A stretch of DNA of 64,000 bases from Otis tarda (GCA_026413225.1 CM048591.1:69218052-69282051); one strand, 5' to 3'; counted from the first letter of the stretch, positions 12,401-25,391 are shown. A program made the numbers and translations. The notes: generated from the letters alone by a model not told the origin.

Positions 12401-15400
12401 GGTTGGTGCATGAAATGCAGTTCCATCCCTGGTTTGCAGCCTTGGCACATTCTTATCCTGAAAAATGCTGTATATGACTAGGATTATTGTTTTGAAATAT
12501 TCTGTTTTATTAAGCCTGTAGTGGCTGATTCTTCATATCCTGCTGATTTATAATAGCAATCAGGAAAGTGAAGTGGTGCTAGAAGTCCCATGACAACAGT
12601 GCATTAAAGGAATACACATAGCACCTCAGGATTCGTTATCACTCCCCTTCACTGCCCAACTAAGCAATCCATTTTGGAGACACACAGATAAAGACAATTC
12701 TTTCTGTCCAAACTGAGGTAATTAGTGATAGAAATGGAGAGGAGTGGGAAGAGTAAGCATTATGACCCATGGGAGTTTTATGAAGGGATGGAGCATTTGC
12801 TGACCAGCCAGTGGGTACAGGCCTGAGGTCTCTCATCTGCTACTAAAATAGAAGGTACAGCGCTGCAGAAGAAAACCTTATGTTTTTTTGCATGTAGTAG
12901 TTGTTAACCAAGTGTATCTGTGTCTCCATTTCCCACACTAAAACACAATATTTACTGTGCCTTTACTGTTGCTGCCGTGTCTGTCTACTCAGGTGTTACT
13001 TGTTCTGTGAAATGCTTCTTGAAGTAAAGACATTTAGATAGGCATGTTTCAAATCAGGAACAGTGAGGGTAGAATTAGATCCTGATGTGGTGTTTTTGTT
13101 GGATTTTGGGACATTTCAGCATGTGCAATCAAACTACCCATTGCTTTCACTGAGATTAAGGTGGGAGTAGACACTAGCTAGTGCTGTTTTCACTAACTTG
13201 AAGACATCAAGAAAAACTGAAGGAACTGTCTGCATCTTGTTGGTTTAGGGAATAGATGTGTTTTTCTGGTATAAATCTAAATTTGGGGCACCTATAGACT
13301 TGAAGGATTACCCCCTGTTACCTATTTAGCTAAATGGTTCAGAACTAGTATCTGAAAGTTGTTTAACTAGTCTGTGGAGGCCCAGGGTGCTTTCTGCTCT
13401 GCTGGCTCTGTATCTTTGTCAAGCAGCAAGGCAAAGATGTTACAGGCCAAGTGTAAAGAAATAACCTCTTGATCTTTTAGCTGAGTTTGCACTGAGCATG
13501 ACTGGTTGAAAGGGTGGGTGCAAAACCAGACAAAAGGTGATGTAATAGTTTTATCAGGTAACAGTCACCATAGCAGCCAAACTTTACCGTGCATGACAGG
13601 TTCCCCCAAGTCTTTCTACTGTGTTTCTTTTCCACACAGCTTTTGTTACAGCAGGTGTGTTAAGGACTTCAGCTACAGGAAATCGTGGCTCTACAGGATT
13701 CTTTCCCTGAGACAGTGTGCAGTGTTTTCACAGCTATTCCTTTAAATCAGCCTCACATGATTGCTACTTTTTTTTTCTCCCCATGCGAATACTAGAGATG
13801 TTTATTCCGTCAGACTTTCTGTTCATGCTAGGTCACAGGGCTGGGCACAGTGCTGCTGAGCCTTCCCCAGAGCCCCTGGCTGTGGCATTCTTCGGAGGAG
13901 ACAACCAACAGATTTACTGTTCTGTCCTTGTACAGCTTGTATCAATAGTGCCACACATGTGTTAGATAATGGGTCTGGCCTCTGCTGGATCTGACCTTTT
14001 CTTATTTATCTTATATTGCAAGTAAAACTTGGAATTTTTTTTGTTCTTTTATTTTTTTTCTTTTTTTGCAGAAGACAAATTTTGACCACAGACTGTGCTT
14101 GAGTCTTTCTGACAGCTAAGAGAGGATATGAAAAAAAAAAAAATTGGGGTGGATGACAGTGAGCTTTTAACCAGTAGGGAACAAGACTGAGTAATTTGAA
14201 AACTGAAAGTATGTTACTTCAATGAAAGGACACATAAAGAATACTGATGGTTCTTCATCAACAAGGCCCCTGTTATGTCCTTTTTAATTTGGCCAGTAAA
14301 CCAGCGTCTGCAGTGTATTGGGATAAACTGCCAACTTGGAATATTTCCCTGGCTGACTTTGTGAAAGCCCTCCTGTTGCTGAAGCCGGGCACAGCGATCT
14401 GTGCCGCATGTGCTGTCCGTTATAAAATGCTGCCGTTGCCAGGCCAGCCTCGGGACTGCAGGCTGCTGAGCTGGGATTTGAGGAGCATCCTGTGCCCGAT
14501 CGGCGGAGCTTCCACAAATTTCAGGGTGTTCATTCCCATGGGGCTCAGTGGGCTTCTGTGGGAGCTAGTGGTAGTCTTGTTACGGGGATGAAATCCGATT
14601 TACTCAGCAGCACTGCAACAAAAACAGGAGGGAAAAGCAAATCACTGCAAAGCAGTTCTCTAGGTAGCAAAGCACGGACAAATGTCTCCATACCTGCAAA
14701 GTTCCCAAATGCAAAGTTTGACATTGCAGCATCTAACTTTGTCCCGATGTAGCCCAGTTCTATGTAATTCTTACTCCTTCCTTTTTTTTTTTTTTTTTCT
14801 CCCAAATCTGATGGTTTTCCCTCTGGGATGCCTATGCCACAAGGATGGGTCACAGAGAAAGAGTCCTGCATCTCCACGTCAGTACCCTTGCACAAGAGCT
14901 GGGACGGTCCCGTGTCTGTATAGGAGCAGGCTGTGGGCAGCCATCAGCTCTGCAGCAGGGAGCTCGCCAGGAAGAAGCATCTGCCCTGGGAAATGCTTTT
15001 TAAAGCCAGCTTAAACCCTGAGCTTTAGTGCTTACTGCTCCCCAGAACTTCTGCCTTGTTCACTTTTTCTTTCCCTTGTAGAGATATTTGTAGTGTTAAA
15101 ATATTATAAGGTACCTTACTTCCATTTTGGCACACCTCATGTGATTAGTTTTTGGTTCATAGTTGATAAAGTAAGTATTTTAAGTATCAGTAACTGTATC
15201 AACATTTTAAACCTCACTACCATGGCTTATTTGAAAGAAAAGAGTATCGCATAGAAGAAAATGCCTATGCTCTCTCTTCTTCTGTATTTCTTGTGCTACC
15301 ATTTGTGCACTTGCAAGCTGAAGTGTTATTTATGTTTTGACAATAGTTTTCTCCCTCTTTTTCTCCTGATCCAGGGAGAAGAAACTGAAGGCTAGAGTGC

Positions 15401-16732
15401 AAGAATTAGTGAGTGCTTTGGAGAGACTCACAAAAAGCAGCGAAATCAGACATCAACAATCTGCAGAATTTGTTAATGACCTTAAAAGGGCAAACAGGTA
15501 AAGGATCTACCAGCAGATAGATAAAGTACTGATTTCTTTTTGCAGTGTTCTGGTAATGCACTGTAATCCTCCCCATACCTTAAGGAGCATTTTCTGGATC
15601 CTTGTGTTCACGAGTTGACTCTTTAAGGTTATAGTTAGAGACAGTTAGGGAAGTGTAAACCTGCCATGTAGGACACAGCTAAGAGCGTGCAGGAAATAGA
15701 TTAAGTTATTAGTAAATGCATTATTATTAAAATAATAAACCACTCCATTTAGTCAGATTTATGAATCTTCTATTTTGTTTAAAATTGCTCCCTTTGTCTC
15801 CAGCCTCTCTATTAATAATATAACAGGTTTTGATATTCGTACTTCTTTGGTATTAATAAACTGGCTTTGATAATCACACCACTTAAGTTTTATTGCTCAC
15901 TCAGTAGATTTTACTGGCACTGTGTTTGGATGCACTGAGAATATGATGGATGGTAGCTGCCCTTCCTGCAAGAAGCCTATTGCTTACAATGTAATTTTCT
16001 TTGATAAATTATAGTTGAAAGTCCTTGTGGTAAGAAGCAGTACCCATCTCAAGCTTTCCTACTGAGTCAAGGTGGAGGCACAGAAGATATTTAGCAGCTG
16101 ACAAATTAGCACAAGATTCCAACCTCTGAATATATTTTTTTAAAATGAAAAATGCAGAATCAATGCTGGATTTTGTAAGCAGATTCTGGCTGTGCAATCT
16201 TTTTATAAAGCATTATGTGTTTAATGTGGTATCATGTATTGCAAACAGTGCTCCGTGAGGTCATCATAAGCAACCTCTAGCTGGCTCTTTGAGCCATGTT
16301 TAAAAATGTTTTCAGTAACCAGTAAAGGTGTATACTTGCTCCCCAAAAGATACAGAGATTAGCATTGATCTGGGTTTGGATCAGTAAGGTTTGGATTTCA
16401 TGAGTTTTAAAGCACTAGTAGATTTTAGGAAGATGATCAGTACCCAAACTTTGGAGTGCCCTGAAGGTTGGGGTTTTGGGGTGGATCTTTGTAGCACTTG
16501 CTATGAACAGGCCTTTTTGAATGACCTTTTATTGCTTTGCATGTCTAACAGCAACTTGGTAGCAGCTTATGAAAAAGCAAAGAAAAAGCATCAAAATAAG
16601 CTGAAGAAACTGGAATCACAAATGATGGCCATGGTGGAGAGACATGAAACGCAAGTAAGGATGCTCAAACAAAGAATAGCTTTATTAGAAGAAGAGAACT
16701 CCAGACCGCACACCAATGAAACTTCACTTTAA
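3224..16732 (+). CDS. MCC: MCC (mutated in colorectal cancers), C-terminal part, four exons
   Basis: MCC is a coiled-coil scaffold protein linked to cell migration, polarity and Wnt/NF-kB signalling. The window holds its last 202 codons in exons 3224-3430, 4370-4467, 15375-15497 and 16552-16732. They splice in frame with AG acceptors and GT donors. The protein reads [20 protein letters not shown]..., then a divergent serine-rich linker, then [18 protein letters not shown] and [20 protein letters not shown], ending ...RPHTNETSL. This matches vertebrate MCC closely. Heptad-rich segments lie on both sides of the linker, and the C-terminal ETSL is a class I PDZ ligand; in the family this is the site for partners such as Scribble. 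The N-terminal exons lie left of position 1. The linker ([18 protein letters not shown]...) is the least conserved part. The gene converges on DCP2. Confidence 0.97.
3431..4369 (+). other. MCC: MCC intron, 0.9 kb
   Basis: Intron between the first two visible MCC exons, GT-AG. It is unique AT-rich sequence in which I see no repeat or further exon. Confidence 0.8.
4370..4467 (+). CDS. MCC: MCC coding exon (third from last, variable linker)
   Basis: This exon is 98 bp. The acceptor is CATTTCTCAG|GAATGC and the donor AGGAG|GTAAGC. It encodes [18 protein letters not shown]...[11 protein letters not shown] and leaves two bases (AG) that complete an arginine with the next exon. The corresponding human segment (about ECADAASPALSLAEL...) is recognisably similar but divergent, so this is the fastest-evolving part of the MCC tail seen here. 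Confidence 0.94.
7366..7481 (+). mobile_element. CR1 LINE 3' fragment (plus)
   Basis: Severely 5'-truncated CR1 retroposon. It is recognised from GGGGGTTGGACTAGATGGCC followed by CCCTTCCAACC and a degenerate TTCTGTGATG end. It lies in the large MCC intron, with its 3' end facing the CR1 at 7670-7936. Confidence 0.85.
7670..7936 (-). mobile_element. CR1 LINE 3' fragment (minus)
   Basis: Minus-strand CR1 tail. On the plus strand it starts AGAATCATAGAGTGGAA and runs through GATGGGGCATCTACCACCTC to TCTTACAGGCCCCCTTT. The usual GGTCATCTAGTCCAACCCCC block near the 3' end is missing, so an internal deletion of roughly 50 bp is likely. The reverse-transcriptase frame is decayed. Confidence 0.88.
11294..11884 (-). 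mobile_element. CR1 LINE, 5'-truncated, with open RT tail
   Basis: A roughly 590-bp CR1 in minus orientation. Its 3' end carries tandem AGAATCAT units at 11296-11318 (read from plus). The minus strand is open for 163 codons at 11387-11878 and encodes the end of the CR1 ORF2 reverse transcriptase: [18 protein letters not shown], then [20 protein letters not shown], then a tail ending LDEALSNLI. The uninterrupted frame suggests a comparatively young insertion. It lies antisense within the MCC intron. Confidence 0.95.
15375..15497 (+). CDS. MCC: MCC coding exon (penultimate, coiled coil)
   Basis: This exon is 123 bp. The acceptor is CTGATCCAG|GGAGAAG and the donor AACAG|GTAAAG. It encodes [20 protein letters not shown] then [20 protein letters not shown], essentially identical to mammalian MCC. 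It follows a 10.9-kb intron and leaves AG to begin the next serine codon. Confidence 0.97.
15498..16551 (+). other. MCC: MCC last intron, 1.05 kb
   Basis: Intron with GTAAAG donor and TAACAG acceptor. AT-rich unique sequence with no recognisable element. Confidence 0.8.
16552..16732 (+). CDS. MCC: MCC terminal coding exon with PDZ ligand
   Basis: The coding part is 181 bp and ends at TAA 16730-16732. The acceptor is CATGTCTAACAG|CAAC. It encodes [20 protein letters not shown], then a coiled-coil segment and the tail RPHTNETSL. The last four residues ETSL fit the class I PDZ-binding pattern (T at -2, L at 0). The open frame continues upstream to 16391, but that part is intron. Confidence 0.97.
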
Positions 16733-17265
16733 ATGCACCTCTTTCAAAGATGCTTAGTGCCATTGCAAATTTCTTTTGAAGGCTGACTTTTAGGTAGCTT
16801 CATACACTAAAAGCTCTGACAGTCAACGCTGACACACTTAAGCACCTTCTCTGGGATGCCAGAGAGGTGCCATGGGGATAATACAAGCGTTAACCAAGGA
16901 CTGTTTCATAATGTAAAATGGCAGTGCCTGAATTATCATGCTATAATTATGTACATTGTCTATGTCATTGTGTCTATATTCATACAAGTTCTCTTCCATT
17001 TTATGTATGTCCCATGGGTGACAGTGTCACATAGCAAAATAATTAGTGTTAAGAGGTTTTGATTTGGGCAGTTTGGAGCTAATGAGAGCATTTTCCCAAT
17101 GCCTGAGCTCACTCAGCACACAACTCTGCATTCTACCCTCAAGACTTGCTGGTGTGGTTAAATCAACTAAATAGGCAGCTGCCAAGTGGGGATATGATAC
17201 ACTGGCTTGCTTTTTTGTACTGTACTTGCAGTACTATTACACACAGTAGGTAAGCTCCTGTTGAT

Positions 17266-17331
17266 TTGAAAAAAAAAACCAAAAAAACAAAAAACAAAAC
17301 AAAAAAAAACCACACAAAACCAAAAACCAAG
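17266..17331. repeat. A-rich/CAAA low-complexity tract
   Basis: A 65-bp A-rich tract with interspersed C (ACCAAAAAAACAAAAAAC type) in the MCC 3' UTR. Similar tracts occur at 26139-26170 and 26938-26985. Confidence 0.9.
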
Positions 17332-17445
17332 AAACCCTAGTTGTATCTCTGAAAACTATGATAATGGTGTATTTCTTACAGTTCATGAGAAGACTAAAGG
17401 CTGTGAGTTTCACCCTGACAGATAGTCTGTGACAAGGTTTGTTAA

Positions 17446-17473
17446 GAAATTACAGGAAACCTCCTGTAATTTC
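17446..17473 (+). other. Perfect 12-bp hairpin in the MCC 3' UTR
   Basis: Arms GAAATTACAGGA and TCCTGTAATTTC flank a 4-nt loop AACC, with every base of the 12 paired. It could form a stable stem-loop in the MCC mRNA. No known element is recognised. Confidence 0.8.
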
Positions 17474-20092
17474 AATTTATATTGCATGGTGTTTGCAATT
17501 ATTTTGTGAAACAGTTCATTTTTCTTGTTAATACATTATAGCCAGGGTTTTATTTAAGAAGCTGGGCCATTTTTGTCATGTGTGTAGTGCTTATTACAGC
17601 TTTTTGTGATCAAGAGGTAGAATGTCTTCTTTTTATTTTTGTTTTGACCAAAAAAAAGGTACTTATTAGGAATGTACCTGTTTAATATTGAATACATAGG
17701 CACAAAACTATAAATGTGTAGGTGTATGGATATACAACCACAAGCAGAATGTGAATGGTGAGGTCTTCATACAGCTTCTTAGGTTATTTTTTTTTCTTAC
17801 TGTTAACATTACCTTCTTTTGTTTAAGTAAGTCACATCATCTTACTGCATTATTGAAGTGACTGAATTGAAAATGTTGGCCTATTATGGTAATGAACATT
17901 AAGCAATTCATGGCACTCAGGTTTATTTCTCTGGGGAGCAAAATACTGGAGTCTGCTGTAGCACCTGTTTCGTTCAGAATTTGCTTCTTTTTGACCGAGT
18001 ATATAAAACAGCTTCCACGTTTGTTTTTAACAGTGCCAAACAAGGGGTCCGATAACTTCATTAGCCTGATACTGTGTTATACCTATAATTTGTATTTTTC
18101 AGGCTCTCTTTTCTCCGCTGAATCTGATTCAGCTGTCACCTATTCTTTTAGCTTTACATGTTGAGTTGCACCTCAAGTTTTATTAGTGTATTTAGAATTA
18201 TAACTTCTCTCATTTATTCCTCCAGTTTCTAGTACTAAGGAAGTATTTTTAGAGGACTTGAACTGTTTTTGTCTGCTCTTAAGTTTGGCCAGGCAGCCAA
18301 AATCATTGTGGGAATTTGTGTTCAGCATATGACATTATTGTTAAACCTTGGTTACATCTGAAACTGTAGCAATTGGTGTTCATGACATTCTTATTACTGT
18401 AGCTGCTGCTTTCTTTTTTTCCTTAGGGTAGCAATTCATACTTCTCTAGAGTCCAATGCATCAGCTACAAAGCCAATATCGTAAATGACTTGCAATAGCA
18501 AGTTGAAACAATGCTGATTTCAAAATTAAGTTGTATGTAGTGATGCCTTGGGACTGGTTGTGTTCAGTCCTCTTTCTCATGATAATTGTACTTCTTAATT
18601 CATAATGTGAATTAAATTTTTCACGAACCAGCTGTAAAGGAAACAGGCACAGTGCCGTCTTACTGTCTTTTTGGTTTTGCTATCTATTTATCTGTGGTGT
18701 TCCAACAAGTTTCTCACCAACAAACAGCAATGTAGGGTTTTGCCATATACTTCACTGGTAGCCAATGACACTTGTTCCTGAAGAAACACAAAGAAAAAAA
18801 TCCACTGTGTACTGGGCCAAAAATGCAGTTAGTTTTGTCTTTTTGCATTTGAAACACCCACGTAACTTGAGGTTATCTCAAACTGACCATGTGAAATACC
18901 TTTTGCTTAAGGTGACTAGAAAACACTGCTGCACTGGATTTCCTTAAACTCAATTTTTTTTTTCTATTTATTGGTAGCTAGAGAAGCTGTTAAATATTAT
19001 ACAATGAAGCTTACAGCACGTGAATTGAAACCTGTCTTAAAGGAAACACACACATTAAGAAATTATAAAATGCACCTGGGTTTAAAAGCATAAAAAGCTA
19101 CAGTGCCCCTCAGTGCCTTTTTCAGGCTTAATGATTATGCAGAATCAGCAAAACTGAATGTTGGTTTACTACATTTACTGCATTATCTTCCCTGCCAACT
19201 GTGCTCTGGAAGTGTTTTAGAATAAATTATACATCATAGGAAATGTAAGCAAGCCACTCCCTCTTTCCTCCCATAGATCTAAGAGATGGAAAAACAAGAC
19301 TGGTATCACACAGCCTGAGCAGTAGCTGTTTGCCAGACCACCAGTTATTTTGCCTAAGTAAGCAGCTACTGCTTCATTTGTTGGCGTACTGGAAAAGGCC
19401 ACGAGGGACGTGGTGAAAAGTTCACTGCCACTGTGAAAAACTGTTCAATATTAACAACGAGCTGCAGTTCCAGTGTACCTGTTAAAGTGGCACCAACCCT
19501 GAGAATAAATGCCAAAAAAAATACAGCACACCAACCTATAGACAAGCAACCTAACTAACTCACTTAACACTTGTTGCAGAAATAATACATTACATTTGCA
19601 AAGCAAGAAAAAAATAGGTGGTTCTTGACAACAGAACCTAAGTAAGTCGTTCACTCATTAATTAATCTTAGGATTTTTTTAATTATTATTTTCTAGGTCA
19701 CCAGAGTGCATGAAACTTTGTATTTCACAGTGTGTTCAGAAAAAAAAAACCAACAAACAAACGTACTTTTTCTAATTAAATGTATAAACCTTCACCAGCT
19801 TGAATGTACTTTTAGCTATTGCAAAGCACATGTGACTAAGTTTGCATTAATGTCAGTATTGTTCTACTGGTTTTATTAGGATTTTTCTCCTCCTTTAATA
19901 CTGTATCACACATTGTAATTTTAGAAACTTTTCACTTTACAGAATTAGCTTTAAATGTGTTGCTGCCTTTTTAGTTTTTCTAGCTGCTGTAAAATAGCCA
20001 TTTTGTGTTTATTTGATATAGAATTGTAAAAACTGCATTTATTTATACAGAGACATTTATAATACTTATTTTACAAATGTTCCTATATTCTG

Positions 20093-20098
20093 AATAAA
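20093..20098 (+). terminator. MCC: Candidate distal poly(A) signal of MCC
   Basis: AATAAA in the context TATTCTGAATAAATTTC, followed within 30 nt by a GT/T-rich stretch (TGCTGTTTCTTTGCC). It is the last canonical plus-strand hexamer before the convergent DCP2 tail. Alternative hexamers lie at 19221-19226 and 19504-19509. Confidence 0.55.
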
Positions 20099-20900
20099 TT
20101 TCTAATGCTGTTTCTTTGCCTTGGGAGTTGCTTTACCATACGTTGCCGTCTTTTGTTGAACAGGTCTGCTTAAAGATACCACAAACACTTTATCCAAGAT
20201 AAGTCATGCAGGGAGATGGTGTGACACTGTCAGGAGAGTTCCCATAATGGGGCCATGACAAGTTGGTAAGAACTCACTGGAGATCTGATCACGGGTTTTA
20301 GCTCAGGAACATTAGCACGTGCAAAAAAACCCCTACAGCTTCAATGAACACTCTACAGAAATGGAACGGCACATATCAAACTATTTGCACACATCCAGTT
20401 CTTTTAATGACAAGTTATATGGACCAAAAAAAATTGCTGTTTCATAAATACTTTAAAAGTAGTGATTGAAGTTCACATACTTCATTTCTCCAGTACCTCT
20501 AACACCTTTTTTTTTTTTTTTGCTTTCCATTGTGTTCGATGGGCCCCTTGTCCACATGTGCAATTGACTTTAAAACGTAATACTTCTTTTACTAGCACTG
20601 CATGTAAGCAGTGCTGCTGACTGGCTTAAGGCAACATTTAAACATTCTACAGTGAAAGAATAATCCCTACCAGCAGGATGGGCTTTACATTTCACACAGA
20701 TCAGCAACGCTTATATTTCATACTTCAGTACTTCAGTCATGTCTATGTATAAAGTCATTTAATTTTACAGGAAAAAATTACAGTATAGAAGAAAATGTCC
20801 ATTTAGTCATAGCCTTCTAAATGGTGTGCTTGAGTTTCTGAATCAGTGAATAACAAAATCACAATCATCAGTACAACAGATGTTACAGGTAGTTACAGAT

Positions 20901-20906
20901 TTTATT
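20901..20906 (-). terminator. DCP2: Candidate distal poly(A) signal of DCP2
   Basis: AATAAA on the minus strand in GTAAATAAAATC. It is the last canonical hexamer I see in DCP2 orientation before the MCC 3' end about 0.8 kb away. Several upstream hexamers could be used instead. Confidence 0.35.
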
Positions 20907-23900
20907 TACTAAAATTGAAGAGGTGACTAATGTAAACTTTCTTCAAGATAACATAATGGAAATGGAATTAAATCTGTAACTTTACATGGTTTTAACCCTA
21001 TTAGCTGTACATACTTTCTACTAAATTAGTACTGATATGCCAGTTACATACCAGTGAGGAAAACAGATCAAATTCTTGAGCTTTAAACAAACAGGAGGAA
21101 GACATAACCCTTCATGCATAAGCCATGTAATAAAACAGTGGCTCCCTAGTTTCTGTGAGGCATGCAATGCTGCACAGAAAAGCGTTATCTTTGGGCAGCA
21201 ATACCTGAGTCAGCTTGGGTCCTGGAACACATACAGGAATCTAGCATTATGCCAGAATTAATGAAGAAAACCCCACCTTCTTCTGTGGAGTCTGTTTTGC
21301 TTTTTAACAGTGAAGTGCCTTGCCAACCCAGCTAAACTGCTCCTCAGGACTGAAGTACAGCTTCCAGTACTGCAGTGCCATGCAGACACACTGAAGTTTT
21401 TGAGAATACTCTTCTAAGTATAGGCTTGAGAAGTAATTGCTGAGAGCTCTTACTCATGCAGTTTTGCATACATTTCCTGCATAACAAAAATATGTACCAA
21501 CTACTGCGATAGAAATGGTCCATCTCCCTAGTTGTTTAGTAGTTTTGCTCAAACATGCTTTAAAAAAATTGCCAAGTAAGTTTTTCTCACAGTGGGAAGT
21601 ATGCTGTAGAGAACTGGGTTTGCAGGATCTATATTCTTACGAAGCTATAAATGCCTTGTTTTAAAATTATTACTGCTCCATGAGCTGTAATCATTTTCTT
21701 AAAGGCACTGAACTGTAACCCATAATGGAAACCAGAAGCTAGTTCTTCTGATCAACAATATAAATGCTTCACAATGACAAAATACTCAGCAGTGTTTTCA
21801 GTAAATGTCATAGTGGACCTACTCAAATTTAAACATTCTGTACCCTGTGAAATTTCGGTAATTACTTAAAAGCAGGCGCTTTTTTTCCTACAAGTATTGA
21901 CAGAGGAATTGAAAACATTTTTATTTCTTTCCCAGAAGTATCCCAGAGCTGAGAACCATTTAAAGATAAAGGTTTCTGTAAAGCTGAATCTATACAATAA
22001 GTTAAGTCTATCTTAACCTAACATTCCAAATGAAAAGACAAGTTAAAACCCGAGCATTTCATTTTCATGTACTACTATTAATCCAGAATACTTCCTCTTG
22101 TACGATCTTGAATATGGCCAAGGTAACTGCTACATATGTTGTCTTCCTTGAAAGTTCACAATCTACTTGAAACAGTGAAATGCACACACAGCACAAATCC
22201 TACTGCACCTATCAGTGCTTATGTACAGGATTAAGAACAGTGCAAATATTAGTACTTAGCCTACTTTAATTCTTGAACTACACTATTGCTATAAATGCAT
22301 AAGAACAAAAACATATTCTGCAAGAGTAGTGACATTTCCAAGCCTAATTTACTGTAAAAGCACCTTCAGTTAGTTTGTAGAAATTTACCACATTTAAATA
22401 ATTTTGGTTGCTTCAGAAGCTGAAATATTGTAATAACAAAAACAATCAGAAATTACGAAGTCATGTGTAAGCACCAGCTTATTTAACATATACAGTGCAA
22501 GACAATTTCTGTAAATAAACTTATTTTAAATCAACAAGAGAGGCTACTCTACCAGTTCTCAATAATTTTGAAGTTGCTAACACATTTAGAGTATAACCTC
22601 CTAATTTAAAAGATGAAGGCACCTGACTTTACCTCTGAAAAAAAACTCCGTTGCTCAGAATTTATAAAAAACAGGTAGCTGAGGATTAAACAGCCCACTG
22701 ACCCAACAACTGGACAGCCAGTCACCCAGGGAGCAGCAGTGCCGTCTTGCAGCACAGGATATTAGAGCTTGGTTCTTAATGTAGACTCTTGCTTTTCACA
22801 CCAGAATGACGTAAGTGCAGCTATCAACTGCAAATCAACAAAAGCAACTCTACTACAGTAAGTAAAAGTTGGAAAAAATAACTTTTTATCTGAAATCACA
22901 ATCTGAGAGTAAGTCTGTTAGGAATAGCCAGAACCAAAGCCTGCCTCATTTTTAAAAGGAACTGTCACATTCTTAACAGACTCAGGTAGGTAAAAGAAAA
23001 AACACAGTAAGTATTGTTCTCAAATCACCAAATTAAACGAGGAAGGCTGGAGCACAGCACAGAAGCCTGGAACAGCGACTAAGCCCAAGATTTTATTAGA
23101 AAATATTTATGCAAGTTTGGTCTAAAAAAGTTTACATTGTGTTAAAAAAATACTTTGATTGTGCAATAAATAAAAGCTACTTCACCTCTTCTTCCCAGGA
23201 TCACCATTTCCAGACTTCAAACTATATAAGACACTGCTACTTTCAAAAGCATGCAAGGAGTTGAAGTTAATACCATTTCAGCGCAGAATATACGTCATTC
23301 AATTAGGCAGATCACTCTTTAGTTCAAAGTTTAGGGCACTCCATGAAGGAGAGATGCTAAAAATCTCATGCTAAAGCAGGGAGCTTAGGTAGTACTAGAT
23401 TCCCTGTACCCTCACAGTTGTAGGCTTTTTGTTAAATGTTTGTTTATTCCATGATTCTTTAATTTCAAGAACACTGAATGACCATTCATAATCTGAATAA
23501 CCCCATAGAGACAGGCATTCTGAAATTGAGCAGTGTTTGTTTTTCAAGTATCTTGACATCAGCTCTTGAGTCTTGAGTCTGACTCGTTTCTTTGTGTCCA
23601 GCTCCCATAAAATCAAAACTCATGAGACTAAATTCTGTATCTCACTTGTTTCTTCATTGCTTTACAGAAGATAATGTAAACTGTACTTCTAAACTTAGAA
23701 ATATACTTAATTATAAAAGGATGGTGAATTAAGAACAGAAACAAATAATAGTAAACAATTCAAAGTGTTCACAGTGTGGGGCATGATGGAACCCATAAGG
23801 CTGGAACCCACATGCCACCACACAAATTGTTTTAGAAATCTTACTGAGAAAGCAGAAAGCAATGCTACTACAAGAAACAGTACCCTTATACAAAGAAGTA

Positions 23901-25391
23901 AGTTATTGCATATTTATCACATTTATTTGCAACTCACATTAAGGCTAGATTTACTGAAATCATGACATTTATAAGCCCCACTTTGGGTTGCTTAATGAAG
24001 CAACCAATTTCTCTTACACTTCACCAACCTTTCACTAAGAAGAAAAAAATGACCCAGTGAATACAGAGGGAGCCAGCATCTCCTATTCTTAGGACATGCT
24101 TCGTTCTGAAGACTTCCTCTGTCTGGGATGTGATTTCCCAAACAGTTCACAGAAGCTCCAAGTTCACTGTTTCATCAACATCCCCCTTATTTCACAGAGC
24201 ACTAGATTAAATATAACTAATTTATCTGAAAAGTCAACTTATTAAAGATTTCCACAGCCTGATATTTAATCATGCCTTAGAAGAGTCCTGTGAACTCCAC
24301 AGGCAGTAGCAGCCTCAGGATATGAATACAAACTCTGCCTCACCATGAGTAAAGGCACTTTTGCTGGGAAATCAACTACTTGCACTAAAGCAGTCACTAA
24401 AGATCAGTTTTCACCTGAAGCTGAATAGCATAACCTCCTCCAGCATTATCCCACCTTCTCAATTACTGTTCTTCACCATTTACTGTTTTGAACAGCCTTT
24501 GGATACCTTTTTTTTTTTTAAAATCAAAGTGAGACGAAGCTAGATGGAGCTATTTCACAATTTGGTCTTGAAAGGCAAGGCCCTCAGGACTCTTGTCCTC
24601 CAGAAGGAGGAAGTGCTGCAGTCTGCTTCTCCTGTTGACTGATATAGAAGTCCAGCGTTCCCATGACCAAGATTATCACAGCATTAGAGTCCCAAATCAC
24701 CTGATGCCTGGCAGGTACATAAACCAGGAGATAGTTCTAAAGCTATTTCTGAGGAAAAGCACTAGGTAACAGATCAAGTAGGGTAGATGAAGTAGGGTAG
24801 TTGAAGGAAGACCAGGATTTTGGTTTTGGATGACACGTGTTGCATAAAGACTCAGTGCATGAACACACATTGTGATGAGACAAGGGCTTAGTTCATTCAA
24901 CCTATGAAGTTACTAATTACTCACCTTTTTTTTAGAGAAAAGTCCATTTTTAAATCTGGGACAACATGCTTGTTATCACAAGCTGCTGTGACAAACTGTT
25001 TCAGTGCATTTCTCTCAACTGCAAAGAATGTGTTCAAAACCCCTTAACTTCAGTCACGAAGGTGATTTCAAAGTTTGTCACCTCAACTCTTACTGGTTTT
25101 TTGTTTGTTCCCCTGCCCCTCCCTCTAATCTTTGATATTTTTACTAAGAAAGCATTGTAGCTGAAAATGACTGAGGCTACATCATTTAAACGCTAACTGC
25201 AAGTGCAATTCAGTACTACTGCATTTATACAGAGCATACACTACACAAGAGATCTGAGGACAACAGCACAAAATACAATACTGGACACTCTTAGAATAGT
25301 TATTGCAAGCCTGATTAAGCCATTTTAGTGTCACACAATGACTCTATTATCCATGCACCTGCCTTCCTCCTCAGTGAGATCTACAGAGGCT

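Larger units (their letters stand above)
4468..15374 (+). other. MCC: MCC intron, 10.9 kb
   Basis: Large intron with a GTAAGC donor and CCAG acceptor. It carries three CR1 fragments (7366-7481, 7670-7936, 11294-11884). A GC-richer patch at about 9.7-10.9 kb and another at 14.3-14.9 kb have only unconvincing open frames. A strong pyrimidine tract with TGCAG ends near 14071 but is not followed by an exon I can recognise. Confidence 0.75.
16733..20115 (+). other. MCC: MCC 3' UTR (inferred)
   Basis: About 3.4 kb follow the MCC stop codon with no further open frame and no interspersed repeat. The stretch is AT-rich, with a low-complexity A-rich tract (17266-17331) and a perfect hairpin (17446-17473). 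AATAAA hexamers occur at 19221, 19504 and 20093. I take the last as the distal end because the T-rich stretch around it looks like a conserved vertebrate 3' end and the DCP2 tail begins beyond it. The 3' end is inferred, not proven. Confidence 0.6.

Noticed and set aside
14040..14110. Strong pyrimidine tract ending TTTTTTTGCAG in the large MCC intron
   Set aside because: It looks like a splice acceptor, but the following sequence has no conserved MCC coding match, and the flanking exons already join in frame.
14247..14895. Open frames of 114 and 116 codons on opposite strands
   Set aside because: No recognisable family or splice context, and they overlap antisense. The area is merely richer in GC than its surroundings.
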